Source: Paragordius varius (taxonomy: Eukaryota; Nematomorpha). From it: a stretch of 64,000 bases of DNA. Position numbers and translations under genes: made by a program. Shown here one piece after another: positions 12,001 through 24,501 of the stretch. The stretch is from positions 12,152,001 to 12,216,000 of the forward strand of contig OZ176052.1 of assembly GCA_964247055.1 (NCBI GenBank), given 5' to 3'. Numbering within the stretch: the stretch's first letter is position 1; the number at the start of each line of letters is the position of its first letter. The notes beneath the pieces are model-generated. The model had not been told where the DNA came from, ran no database searches, and worked only from the letters and a program-made list of their open reading frames with translations.

Positions 12001-13925
12001 AAATTTAAAATATAATAATTAAAAACAACCTTTTCATTATTGACTAGGGCTCGTTTGCCAGGAAAATTTTTTCCACATCCAATGGATTTGGGAATAAGCC
12101 GACTCTCAACTGGTTCCTCATCAATTCCATTCAAAACATCAAGGAGCCATGCTGTAGTTTTGCTGCCAATAGTGAGTTTGAGTTGATTTGTGTCAATATT
12201 TTTTAGGTCTGACATTTTTTCAACTTTAAATCGTTTCTTTAGGCTTTCACCAAGTTTCCCTCCTAAACCTCGGCTAAATAAAATCAAGAATATGAGTTCA
12301 TTAATAGTTATAATCATAAATACACTATGCAAGTAACGATTGATATTTCGTTGATTTTAAATGAACGTTAAAAAAAATGCTGCCAATTTAAATTTCTGCT
12401 CTTTATTAAATAAACGAAATGTTTGTTAGATATCACTTTTTATTAAAAGTAAAAAACATATTGCGGTAATGCAAGTCAAAAAATGATGATTAATATTTTA
12501 AAATTAAAATGTTAGTGTTAAATTTAACATAATTCAATATTACGCAAATCGGATGAACGAAAAAACGAATTGATTAATTAATGGAAAGAGTTAAAATATA
12601 AAAAACATTTTGGTGAGAGGAGTCAAAAAATGATGATTAATATTTTAAAATTAAAATGTTAGTGTTAAAGTTAACATAATTCAATATTACGCAAATCGGA
12701 TGAACGAAAAAACGAATTGATTAATTAATGGAAAGAGTTAAAATATAAAAAACATTTTGGTGAGAGGAATATGTTCGTAGAGTCGCGCAACACTAGATTC
12801 AAACACAATCGTTTGTTTGTTCGGTTTATTAATTCCACACGCTAATTTGGCTAACATCTATAAATAGTTTTACGAAAATAACAATTAAATGATAATTTTT
12901 AAGGATTAGGGTAATAAAAACATAAAAAAGAAAAATATGTTGGAATACAATAAAAACTAATACCTAAATTACGTTCAATGCAAAATCATATTTAATTAAT
13001 TATTAAAAGTGTGGTTTAAAGTAACATACCAAATAATTGTTAATATAAAATCACTATATTTATATTAAATGATATATACAGTTCTTAACCGGGATAAACC
13101 ATATATATAATGATATTATAAATGTCATAATATATGGTTTAACCCGGTTAAGAAGTTTAAAAGCTTTATAAATGCCAAAATTTGGATATGTTAATAGATA
13201 TTACTTTGTTATAAGAGATTCCAGCAGAACACTCAAAACCGCTAACATTGAGTACATGGTCCCGAAGTTTTTTGGTTAATATAGCTCCTTGGAGTAGCAA
13301 AAAGGCTTTATAACGTTCATTCTTACTTAATTGCTTCATAAAATTATCTAAATATGAGGGATCGCAAACTATCCAATTATTAAAAACACAATACTCGTAT
13401 TTTCAGGTGCAAAACATGTATCTTTGTACAAAAAGTTTAGATCATCAAGCGTAAAAACATCACCAATATTTTTTGAGTCCTTAAAATGACTCATATGCGC
13501 ATTGACCAAATTAGTTATATCAAGATAGGCCTCATCTATACTTGCTCTTTCAATTTCTATTGTTTCATCGGGGGAAAATGACTTAAGGGCGTCCAAAATT
13601 TTGGTACTATATTCACGATATCTGATTATAAATTAAAAAAAACTTGGTAAGATTTGCCTTCCCTCTAGCTTCAGGAACTGTAATAAGTTCAATATCTGGC
13701 AAAATTTTCTTTGCTTCTTCACCTCTCATTCCTCGGGTAATTCCGGCATGTTTAGCCTCATACGACATTGCGATAATTCTTGTTTTATTAAAAAACTAAA
13801 TACCCCCCACCCTTCCATAAATTATATTGAACGACAGCGCATGGTTTATTTTTTAATTCGGGGTTCTGCAATCTTTCACATTGCACATAAAAGCAATCTA
13901 TATCCAACAGTATTATTATTCTCAT
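9081..13925 (-). CDS. POLH: DNA polymerase eta (Y-family translesion polymerase)
   Basis: Ten exons, 584 aa: 13804-13925, 13644-13778, 13395-13621, 13205-13368, 12754-12857, 12030-12273, 11470-11535, 11130-11311, 10155-10372, 9081-9373. It bypasses UV photoproducts during replication in the nucleus. Palm: LLDIDCF (Asp8, Asp10) and ERASIDEAY (Asp115/Glu116) give the metal-binding carboxylates. The active-site Gln of CAVVQY (33) and Arg of GITR (56) are kept. FECSAGISYNK, LAKLACGINKPNKQT, IRGLGGKLGE and SIGCGKNFPGK follow in the family order. The C-terminus has a ubiquitin-binding-motif-like segment (DHDVLKSLPDHLRWQIENEM) and ends NIKKYF, a possible weak PCNA-binding tail. Introns of 25, 22 and 26 nt (13779-13803, 13622-13643, 13369-13394) all preserve frame. 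Head-to-head with SMARCAD1, start codons 30 bp apart. Confidence 0.96.
9395..9610. mobile_element. Family F2 miniature element, copy E (in POLH intron)
   Basis: Left end CATTTATTCACCCTTGAACA, right end in inverted orientation ending GTAAATGG. One to two 21-bp units per end; AT-rich centre with the family's ATAAATTATG block. The ends are more eroded than in other copies. It lies 22 bp into the last POLH intron (9374-10154). Confidence 0.7.
10658..10879. mobile_element. Foldback miniature element (TACAGTCATG ends) in POLH intron
   Basis: Left end TACAGTCATGTATCCTTT, right end its reverse complement. Inner segments GGTAAAGAATGGAAAAAACA and TGTTTTTTCCATTCTTTACC are also mutual reverse complements, so almost all of the ~220 bp folds into one hairpin. 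TA flanks suggest Tc1/mariner-type mobilisation. Confidence 0.75.
12474..12767. repeat. 147-bp tandem duplication covering the end of POLH exon 5
   Basis: 12474-12620 and 12621-12767 are nearly identical (one difference noticed: GTTAAATTTAAC versus GTTAAAGTTAAC). The functional copy contains the last 14 bases of exon 5 and its donor (exon ends 12754); the other copy repeats the same exon end and donor (12607) inside the intron. Near-identity implies a recent event. Confidence 0.9.
13084..13156. repeat. Imperfect palindrome in POLH intron
   Basis: TTCTTAACCGGG.TAAACCATA and its reverse complement face each other around a short AT-rich loop; stem about 25 bp with few mismatches. Possibly a tiny foldback element; no coding. 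Confidence 0.7.
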
Positions 13926-13955
13926 ACTACTTTACCATTTCGTGTTAGGATACTC
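13926..13955. promoter_or_regulatory. 30-bp interval between POLH and SMARCAD1 start codons
   Basis: The POLH ATG (complement of 13923-13925) and the SMARCAD1 ATG (13956-13958) face away from each other with only 30 bp between. Any promoter must be shared, overlap coding sequence or lie in a neighbouring gene; 5' UTRs must be very short or overlap. No TATA-like element fits in the gap. A GTTAG lies 7 bp before the SMARCAD1 ATG. Confidence 0.6.
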
Positions 13956-16596
13956 ATGGCTAGTCGCGGTACCTTGTTAGATTTGAAAAAATTTCGATTT
14001 GGTCGAAATGAACCAAGTAAAAATATATATTTATATAATAAAAGCTCCGCAACAAAATACTTTTCCCCAACAAAATTATCAAAATCTTGCTTATTACCAA
14101 CAATTACATTCTAAGCATGCAAATCCAATTTCTTTAAGCAAAAAAGCTCAACCTATACCTTTTGATCTCAAAACTATATTGCCCGATTTTATTTTGCAAC
14201 ATCCGTCATTTGATAGGATAAAGTGCTTATATGGCAGTCGAAGGATTGGTCAATTAATAATCCCACTCAAAAAAGCGCGTCTTAAAATCTTGCAAGAATG
14301 TGTTAGCAAACGCGAAGCGTTTATATTTTTATGGGAAGCTTTTCCAAGATGTGATGCCAATGTGAGTCGTTTAATATATGTTTTATCATTAATATCAATA
14401 ATCTTTGTGGCAAAAATATAATTGGCTTTTTATTAGTGAATCCGGTTTGTATTTAGTAAGGCAATATATATTTAATTTTTAGTTTTTTGGTGTCGTTTAT
14501 AATAGCTTTTTAACCAATAGGCACATCCAAAATTTACTGGATAATTAAGTTTTTATATAATTTATTTGTGTATCAAATTATTTCTGTAAACTATACCATT
14601 TACAATTCATATTCACCCTTAAACAATTCATATTCACCCTTAAACAATTCAAATTCACCCTTGAAGAATTCAAATTCACTCTTAAACAATTTACATTCAC
14701 CCCTATCTAAAATATATGTTTTTTAAGATTAAAAATTACCAATATTTTTAGATATTTTAAAAAAATAAAAATTTTGTATTAAATTAAAAAAATACGGAAA
14801 AAATAATAAACTATGCCATAAAAGATGTATTTCATACTGGTAATGAGTTATATTAGTTCGACAACGTAATTTATTTTTAGGGGAAATTTTAATTGTTCAA
14901 CGGTGAATTTAAATTGTTTGAGGGTGAATTTGAACTGTAAATGGTAAATAATATTTATAGGAAAAAATTTTCTATAATATTAATTATAATTAAATTTTGT
15001 ATATTCACATACTTTTTTTCGATTTTGTCTTTATTTTCAAGGTTAAATATTTGATTAAACTACCATAATAATTTTTTCATTTTCATATTTAGACAATTTT
15101 CATCACTCTTGATTGTTATGATTGGGAGTTGGAAAGAGCCATTGATTATTTAAATTGTCATTTCGAAGCTCCCCTAAAACCTTTGGCTGAAACTGAGTTA
15201 AGAAATTTTCTAGAAGAATCTGAAGATGAATGGATGGAATATGATAATTCAACTGGTTTTAACATTTTAATATTGTTTTTAATATTTAATTCATATCAGA
15301 AAATGGGTTTAACAGTTATCTCTTATATACATGACTTGAATAAATCAAATTTCTGTAATCATTTAATCATTAAATTATTACAATGTTTTTTTATAATAAT
15401 AATCTATATTTCCGTGATTCATTGTAAATATTATAAATTCATTAATATTGAAATTGCTTTTAATAATTGGCGATTTTGAAACTGTTTAAACATTTTTAGT
15501 AGTTTTTATCGAGTAAAGATTATACATTTCTATTATTGATATTAATAAATTGGCCAATCTTATCTGTAATTAGTGCTTTTTGGTTTTTTTATTAGTCAAG
15601 CTTATTTTATAAAAAAAACAGGACGAACCTACAAAAAGTTAAAAAATCTATAGTTTTATTGTTAATTTTTTAATTTATATAAATATAACATAAAAGGCCT
15701 ATGAATTATTTGTAAGGAAAACCATATTTTTTTATAAATCTCAGGGGTGTTCAACACAGATATTTCACTGGCTGTTTTGATAATTTTTGTCTTTATTTAT
15801 TAATTTTTAGCTTGAATTTGGTGATATATTTTTTAAATACTCGTAAGTTTTTGATTGAAATCCAATTTTTTATTTCTTAACATCTTTGAAAGCACTTTTG
15901 CATACCGAAAAAAAGCATGTTAAACACCCCTGTTCTTTATGATTACTATTATGAATAAAAAAATAATGTTAGATTATCACCTCTCTATTTCTTATTCCCC
16001 AAAACACAAAAATTTATTGCCATTTATGTCTTTTTTGTCTTAGTCATCATAAAATTTTAGCGTTTATATACCATTTACAATTCAAATTCACCCTATGTTT
16101 TTAAGATTAAAAATTACTAATATTTTTATATATTTTAAAAAATAAAAATTTTGTTTTAAATTAAAATATGCTATAACATAAACATTTAGTTCATATTAAT
16201 AATGAGTTATATTAGTTCGAAAATACATAATTTATTTTTAGGGTGAATTTGTATTGTTCAAAGGTGAATTTAAATTAAGGGTGAATTTGAATTGTTCAAG
16301 GGTAAATTTGAACTGTAAATGGTATAAATTGAAAAATGTCATTTTTATGTATTTCCTGTATGCTAGAACGGTTAGCCCGCTCTGAATTCGATGCTGATGA
16401 ATACAATTTCATGATGGATCAACACCAATTCTTGCCAGACATAAATTCACTTTTGTTATCGTCAGAACAACAAATACTTTCCACCACAACAGCTCCTCCT
16501 AAAAATCAATCGATAAACACCAATTTTGATCAACGCCACTACTCTTATCAACAAAATAATTTCAACAATTTTTCATCCACTTTAAATGTTCAGGTA

Positions 16597-16632
<36 letters not shown>

Positions 16633-19600
16633 CAATTTTATATTTTACTAAATTTGTAAAGATAAGGCTTGGAGTGAGGATTAGATATAAAGGATTAGAT
16701 TTTTATTAAAATTTTTTAAAATAGGATTGTTTAAGGTGAGAGATCCTAATCCTATTTTTCATAAATTCGATTATCTAACATATTGGCATACAAAAAGGAA
16801 AAATTAGATTTATAAATAATCTATGATTTTTTTAATTACGGCATTTTATACTATCAGCATTCATTATCATCTGTGGCTCACTATTGTAGCCTTATCTTGT
16901 TGAATTTTACCATTTACATTTTTGGATATTAACCTTTTTTTCGCCTTAGAATAACCGTAATTACATAAATAATGCATTCAATGCATTTCAACAAAACACA
17001 TATCGCGTGCCAAGCGTCCCCTCATCACTTCCATCAAAAATGTTAACAAATAATTATTATAAAACGACACAACAACCCAAATTGGTTACACCTCAACCAT
17101 TATTATCATCGTTTACTCCGACGAATAAAGCGACATTTCAAAAAGGTATTGATTGATATCCATATATATAAATATATATATAATGTTTTGTTAATTTTAT
17201 TTTAATTTTGGATTGGTAGTAAAAGATGTAGTTATTAGATATATAAATTTTTTAAACAGTTTTTATTTATTTTTCATTGATCAGGGTACTCAATAACGAG
17301 TTGATGTATACCGCAAAACTGGAAGAAAAAATACATAAGCTTTTATATATTGATTTTCAAACAAATTAATTATATATCTCTAATATACAATTCATGTTTT
17401 AGATGTGTTACCAACCCCAAGTAAATATGTTAAAATGTCGCATGATTCTCAATCCTTCCTTGATTCCGCTTATATGGCCAACGCTTCTGGTAGACATTTT
17501 TATTATATATTAAAAATCAGTTTAGAGTAAACAATTATTTCTTTTAAATTTTATTAAATAATGACTTTTTAGTCATGACTTAATAAGTTACATAAATCTA
17601 TCTTTCCCGTTAAGAGTTTGTTAATAAATGACAATATTAATTTATATGGCCATCTTTCTTTATAATTAAATTCACTAAATATTACCGTTTCGTTCAGAAC
17701 AATTTTAAGGAAAAAGTATAGTTTTTGCATAAAGTAGTCTTTCTCACAAAAAGATATGATGAATTAAATTTTTTTGGGCAAAAAATTATAGCCTTTGAAA
17801 CAAGGCTGTTCAACACAAATGGTTTCAAGGACCCCATTTTCGAAATTAAAAATTCTTTAAGGCGCATTTTATATATGTATATGCATTCATAAATAATTTA
17901 TTAGATTTTAAACATAAGACTGCAAAATGCCAACTCAATATCGCATTTGTTTTCTAATTCTTGCCAATTTTATAGACTTACTTCGAAAATTTGTTTTAAA
18001 ATATATCAATTTTGATAAGATTTTGTGAGCATATTTTTGCAATAATAAATTTCGAATTTTTTCGCGGGCTCCCCTTTAAACCTTCGTGAACCGCGTGTTG
18101 TGCACCCCTGTTTAAAAGCAAAAATCTGTTTTTTATTTTATAACGTTACGCTAAATTTTATGTTTTTAGCAACTAATTCTAACCGAACTCAATCCGAAAG
18201 AGACGCCCTGATTGAATTTTTTAACACAGCTACGCGGGAAGAATTATTAACGCTAAAATTATGTTCGGCCAAAAAGACAGAAGCTATCATACAACATAGA
18301 CCCTTTTCCACTTGGGATCAAATTGTTAAACTAATTTATAAATATTTTATTTGATATAAGTTTTATTGGTTTGTTATTTTTTACATAAATTTTACATTTT
18401 CTTTATTGTAGACTACCACATTTGAACGGCTGAAACCATTGTCAATTGATTTGTTACAATCGGCCAAAAAAATGTTATATCTGAGGCGGCAAATTGTGAA
18501 ATTATTGCAACAATGTGAACACATTTCCAATGTTAAACCACTTTGTTTTTTTGTTTTATTTCTATTTTTTAGTCCTTTTATCATTCAGAAGTTTTAAATG
18601 ATTATTTTTTTGAGTACTCAAAATTATGAGTCGGAAAAATGGCTTTTTTTATAGGAACATAAAAGAGCTGATTATCAATATATAGGCTTAAATTGAATTA
18701 AAAAAATTACAATATTTTAAAATCATTTATTTTTTATACTCTCATTACCTTTCCTATCATTTTGGGTGTTGAATAATGAATCGAAAAATATTTTGACATT
18801 AAAACTGTAATCATAGGGATATACAGAAAACCCTTGAACTAAAAATGTTGTTTTTTAAAATAATATTGGTCATTAACTTTTTATTTGTCCTTTTAATTTA
18901 CATTTTTATAATATTTTTTATATTGTTCTTTATTTTGATTTTCTGTTTTGTCCTTGTAAATCAGATTTATCCATATTTATAGGATTTGCAAGTCCGTGTT
19001 GATAACATGATATCCCAAGGACAAATGTTGGTTAAACCATCAAACCCTTTACCCACCTCAAGTGATACTCTGGCCCCTCAATTAGTGTTAAAACCTTACC
19101 AAATTGCTGGTATTAATTGGCTTAATTTACTCTTTCGCATGGAAATGAACGGAATTTTGGCCGACGAAATGGTATTGTAATTGTTGAGTTTTATGCTGTT
19201 GTTATTTTAAGTTTTTTAGGTTTTTAAACAGAATTTTTACTTGATTTCCGAAAAATATTATTTTCACAATCATATTAACTCTATATTATGATGTTTTATT
19301 ACAAGTTTTGGACAAAATTATTATTCACTATTAGTTAAACATGGCTAGTTTTTTATTTAATTTTAAAAGCATTTATTACTGGCTAATACAAAAAAACGGA
19401 AAAATGCATATATTTTTTCTACCAGTTAGTAAATATAATTTATCTTTACCTTAAATACTACATGGCAATATAAAATGGACTAGTTGTTTATATTTACTCC
19501 TTCTATATTTATTTTACTCAAATCTCACGTGTTTAAATAGTTTTCATTTTTTATAATTTATATTTCATTTTTGCATTTTTTACTTTTTGAAATATTCCGT

Positions 19601-22600
19601 GGTGTTTTTTAGGGTTTGGGCAAAACTGTGCAAGTTTTAGCCTTCATACAATACCTCCTTGAAAGTGGTGTTCAGGGACCTTTTTTAATCATTGTACCAG
19701 CATCTACCCTTGGTAATTTTAATTGCTTTTTTTATATAAATATGTTATTTGGATAACAAAGCTTTTATATATGTTAAAAAAATTCATGATTTAATTTTTG
19801 TTCAGTTTTGCTGAATTTATATAAATTCCTAAAGTAATGTGATTTATTTATCAATATAAATTTTATAATTTTATTACTATTATTATATTCATATGCTAGT
19901 TTTATTTAATTTTATGTTTTTTAAGATTTTTAACTATAATTTTAATTTTTAATCACATTCCAAGCCAATATTTTAATTTTAACTTGTGATAAAATGCCAT
20001 ATTCTATTAAATCATTTATAATTCAAATTTAATTAATGTTTCTTTTGGTTGCCTTTTCATATATTTTCTCTCTTATTTAATCTAATTTTAATTTTTTATT
20101 AGAAAATTGGACAGCAGAAATGGCTGTGTGGTGTCCCTCCTCCCGACTTAGCGTTTATTACGGGAGTCAATCAGAACGGAAAGATCAACGCTATTTCTTC
20201 ATTGAACAACAAGGCATTCAAAAACTCGATATTATCCTTACGACTTATGCCATGGTATATTATTATTATTTTGATTATTATAATTTACACAGTAAAAACT
20301 GAAATAGCAAATGGTTAAAAATATAAAATAGCCATATAATTTTATAGGACAACCATATTTTTTTTGTTTTTTGATCACAAAATAGAAAAATTAAGATGTA
20401 AATTAGTAACTAACGCTCAGTAATATTAGTTTTATATTCCACAATCGTAATCATTTACAATATATGGAAAAAATTAAACTTTAAAAAAGTATGTTTGTAC
20501 ATAAAAATAAATATTAGTCTTTCACTTTTTACATAATTTTTATATTTGCTGATTTATATAGGTTTCCAGCACAACGGATGATAAAAATTTCTTTAAACGC
20601 ATAACTTTCACCTATGTCATTTTCGATGAGGCCCACATGCTCAAAAATATGATGTCTGTCCGTTATAAATTCTTTACTAAAATTAAGGTATGCCCACATT
20701 TTAACTCCCTATATATTCAATTACATCTTTGTTTTTATTAAACCATTTGAAGCTTTATAATAGGTGTTTTTTGTTTTAGCATAAAAAGGTTTTGTTTTAT
20801 TCTTAATGAATTTATGTTAAATTTAAATGAACTCTTGCTTATAATTAATTTTAAAATGGTTTCATATTTTCTTTTAGGCAAAATATAATATTTGTTTAAT
20901 GTATTTGTAAAAATTTTTATCTTTCTTTTTTATTTTTAGGCGAAATATAGGATACTTTTGACTGGGACACCCATCCAAAACAATTTGATGGAATTAATGT
21001 CACTCATGCAGTTTATTTTACCGGATCGTCTTTTTGAAGATCGAACTGAGGAGCTAAAAACGGTTTTTTCCGCATACGATTTCATTAATGTGGCCAGCTC
21101 TGATACTGCTAACGATCCGAAACAGTATGTCATATGTGCATAAAAAATTATTTTTTAAGTTTACTATTTTTAGGGTAAAGATTATATTAATAACCGATAA
21201 AAATACTCCACATATTTATTTTCTATTTTAATTTTTTGCAACATTCAACTTGGTCAATCCTATAAGTATTTTTCCAGTTATTTTTAAATTTGTTCCAATT
21301 TTTAAAGCTAACACCCTTAACCTTTATAATATTAAGCAAATTCATTTTAAGGTTATCGAAAACTGAAATATTAATATTTTGAATAAAGAATATTATGATA
21401 CTTGATTTATTAACATAATCTATGATTATTGTAATTGTGAAATAACAAATTATTGTTCCTTCTATTCCCTATTATTCAATCAAAAAACAATTATTTGTAT
21501 TTTCCTTTTAAGTTTTATATCAAAACTATTAACTTAGTGGTTATATTTTATAAAGAATATTTTGATCTTTTCAATTAATTTATGATAATGAAATTGTGAA
21601 ATATAACCTGTATATGTTACTAATTAAATTTTATTCCTTATTTTTTGATCCCAAACAATTACAAGTCTTTATTTTTTTAGCATTTATTCATTTATTTTTA
21701 AAAAATCCAAAACTAAGAAGTTAATATTTATATAGGGAATATTTTGATTTTCTCAATACAATCTATGATAAAATAATTTTTAAGGTCATCTAAAACATCA
21801 TCGTCAGTGCTGGGACAACAAGGGCGAACTAAATCGGCCTTTGAACAGGATCGATTGGAACAAGCCAAACGAATCGTTCGTCCCTTCGTTCTGCGCCGAA
21901 CCAAAGCGAGTGTTCTCGATCAGCTGCCTCCCAAACGACATCAGCTGTTATTGTGCGATCTGGATCAGGGACCCGCGGGTCAGCTGACTCTCTATCGGCA
22001 GCTTTGTGCCCAATTCAAAAAAGAAGAAGAGGGAGAGACAAATAAGGGTACTCAATTGCCCCCCATGAGTATTCTCATGCAGTTGCGAAAAGCAGCGAAT
22101 CATCCTCTTATGCTTAGGAATCATTACACGGATCAATTGTTGGAACAAATGGCTGCCGCTATGTTGAACGTAATATCTATGTTGTATAATATTTTTCATA
22201 AATTTAAATAGACATATTGATAAATATAGAAACAAGTATTGAAAATTTTGGCGATATATGTATTAATATTTTTGCAAATGTCTAGGAATCGAAATTTAAA
22301 GCTGTGAAATATAATTTGTCTTTTTGTCTATGTTAAAATAAATTGAAGGTACGTAGCCGCTGTAAATAGATGATGAGATCGAAAGAATTACAAATTTACG
22401 CGTTCTCAAAAAAAGTGTTTGGTGTTAAATTTGAACCATTCATTAATAAACTTCAAATCGATTTAACATTGTAGTAAGCGTATTGAAAACGGTGGTGTTA
22501 TTATCATATATTTTTAAAGGCATATTTGAATTCCATTAAAAAAATTGTTGACAAATATTTTAACACTAATGCTTTTTTAGGAACCTACTCATAAGGAAGC

Positions 22601-24366
22601 CAATCCTGCACTGATACTTGAAGACATGAAAGTATTGACTGATTATGAACTTTACAAGTTAACCAAAACGTTTCCGGTAATATTTAATTAATAATATTAT
22701 ATAGAGCATATCCAGTTTTAAATTGCCCATCGAAATGATCAAAGGAAGTGGGAAATTAACAGAATTGGAAAAACTTATGCATGACATAATTGAAAAGGTT
22801 TGTTTATTATCTTAATTTAACATCTTATGCTGTGTTTAGAAAGAAAAAGCCCTGATATTTAGCCAATTTACACTCATGCTCGATATTTTACAAGAATATT
22901 TGACTATTTTTGGTCAAAAGTTTAAGAGAATTGATGGTTCGACCCCAGTTCCTGAACGGTATGTTTTACATAGCAATTTATAGCATTTACAGTTACAAAA
23001 ATTTGATTATAAACATCAAAGACCATTTTTAAGGAAAACCTTTTTTATCCTTGATTTTTCTTCAAAAAACCCCATATACTTGCGAAATAAAAATTGAGTA
23101 TTAACAATTAACATCTCACATCCATATTTCACAACTCATGTGAGATATATTTTGTTTTAAAACTATCAATCAATTCTAACCCTGTAATTATTACCCTTTT
23201 ATAGGCTATCACTTATCAAAGAATTTGGTGTGGAAACAGACTGTAATTTTTTCCTCCTTTCAACGAAAGCCGGTGGGCTTGGAATAAATTTAACGGCCGC
23301 AAACCATGTCATAATTTACGATATGGATATAAATCCTTACAATGATAAACAAGCCGAAGATCGATGCCACAGAGTTGGACAAACGAAGTTTATACACAAA
23401 TTTAAACTTATTTAAAGTTAAAAATATAAGTGTTAATTTAAATTTAATGCCAAGTACACGAAACTAGTCTGCGATCACTATTTCCTTCACACATTACTTT
23501 ATAATTTTGAAAATTTATATTATATACCATTTTTTACGCGGAATTTAAAAGCGCCAATTTTTGATCAAAACCTTTTAATTGTTGTATCGATGACAATCGT
23601 ATTATGTTAGAAATAATACGACATTTTTGGCGTTATTATACTGAAATTATGTGTTAACTATATTTTGATTTTTATCCATTTGACTTATAATGATTAATCA
23701 GATGTTTAATTATTATATAAGTAAAATTTTAATTTCTAAAGGAAAATTAACAATTTCCAATTTTCTATTATCAGGGTCGTTAACGTGCATCGTTTAGTAA
23801 GCAAAGATACAGTGGAAGAAATAATTTTGCAATGTAATAAGGAAAAACTTAAGCTTGAACAAAGTATGACTGGGACGACCACAACTCTCGATAATAATGG
23901 CATGGTTTTAAAATCAACCGATCTTTTTCAAGGTATATTACAGTTATTTGTTAGATTTTTTTTAAAATGACTTCCATACTTTTTAAAAACTTATTTTTTC
24001 GCTATAAACATTAAATGAATACAATTGTGAAAGATATAATTAAGACTATCACGAGTTAATATTATTCTTGGAAAAAATCAAGGTTAATAAATATCTTTAC
24101 AAAATAAATAGTTGTCCTTTATTTTTACGTTGTTGTACTGTTAATGTCTTTTAATTATATGTAATTTTTTCAAATACTTGTTACTTTCCATAATTGGTAA
24201 ACTACCCTTGGTTAAAAAAAAATAATTTTTGTTAAATTATTTAAAAATGTTAAAAATCAAAATCCTAAAAATATTATATGTTTTAGGAAGTGGAGCTGGT
24301 GTACAATCTAGTGGAGAAGAAGGAACCGAAGATATTGCAAATTTACTGAAAATGGCTATATCCTAA
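13956..24366 (+). CDS. SMARCAD1: SMARCAD1/Fun30-type SNF2 chromatin remodelling ATPase
   Basis: Twenty exons, 1063 aa (human 1026): 13956-14016, 14045-14361, 15093-15255, 16367-16593, 16950-17145, 17403-17489, 18170-18324, 18412-18531, 18983-19171, 19613-19712, 20103-20254, 20562-20687, 20940-21124, 21785-22169, 22581-22676, 22705-22797, 22840-22958, 23205-23387, 23775-23932, 24287-24366. A nuclear nucleosome-sliding ATPase with roles in heterochromatin and end resection. N-terminal LKKFRFGRN resembles the SMARCAD1 start; a CUE-like region spans FPRCDAN..IDYL (about 120-146). SNF2 motifs: [19 protein letters not shown] (506 on), DEAH (611), [48 protein letters not shown]. Splice phases agree throughout. 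Introns 14017-14044 and 22677-22704 are each 28 nt; 22798-22839 is 42 nt. Several long introns hold miniature transposons. Confidence 0.96.
14594..14946. mobile_element. Family F2 miniature element, copy A (SMARCAD1 intron)
   Basis: Ends TACCATTTACAATTCATATT and inverted GAACTGTAAATGGTA. The left end carries four to five 21-bp units of the CACCCTTAAACAATTCA type, the right end about two in inverted orientation. The centre shares blocks such as ATGAGTTATATTAG with copies B, C and E. Non-coding. Confidence 0.85.
15742..15932. mobile_element. Short hAT-like element (SMARCAD1 intron)
   Basis: Begins CAGGGGTGTTCAACAC and ends GTTAAACACCCCTG, the inverted counterpart, the typical terminus of small non-autonomous hAT elements. 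191 bp, no coding. An 8-bp target duplication is not clear. Confidence 0.65.
16069..16324. mobile_element. Family F2 miniature element, copy B (SMARCAD1 intron)
   Basis: Ends TACCATTTACAATTCAAATT and inverted GAACTGTAAATGGTA, flanked by TA on both sides. Only one 21-bp unit at the left and about three at the right, so unit number varies between copies. Ends 42 bp before the exon at 16367. Confidence 0.85.
16594..16949. repeat. SMARCAD1 intron with (TA)n microsatellite
   Basis: A run of about fifteen TA units begins at about 16600. Nothing else recognised in this intron. Confidence 0.7.
17801..18110. mobile_element. Second hAT-like element (SMARCAD1 intron)
   Basis: Starts CAAGGCTGTTCAACACA and ends TGTTGTGCACCCCTG, imperfect inverted repeats, with the internal hAT-style phrase GAACCGCGTG near the right end. 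Flanks TTTGAAA and TTTAAAA match at 6 of 7 bases, a plausible decayed target duplication. 310 bp, non-coding. Confidence 0.7.
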
Positions 24367-24501
24367 CAAGAGATATATATATATATATATATACAATGTA
24401 GTTTTGATAGCTGTTTATGTATTATGATATGATTATGTACAAATATAATGTTGATAAAGTTATTAATGATTCGATTCAAATTATGATGATTTTTATGTCA
24501 A
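24367..24501. other. 135-bp tail-to-tail interval between SMARCAD1 and CCDC47
   Basis: Convergent genes; contains a short (TA)n run at about 24375-24395. No canonical AATAAA on either strand was noticed, so 3' ends may overlap the opposite gene. Confidence 0.5.

Noticed and set aside
21785-22169. GC-richer SMARCAD1 exon as horizontally acquired
   Set aside because: It encodes the expected SNF2 segment in correct phase; higher GC reflects coding constraint in a long exon.
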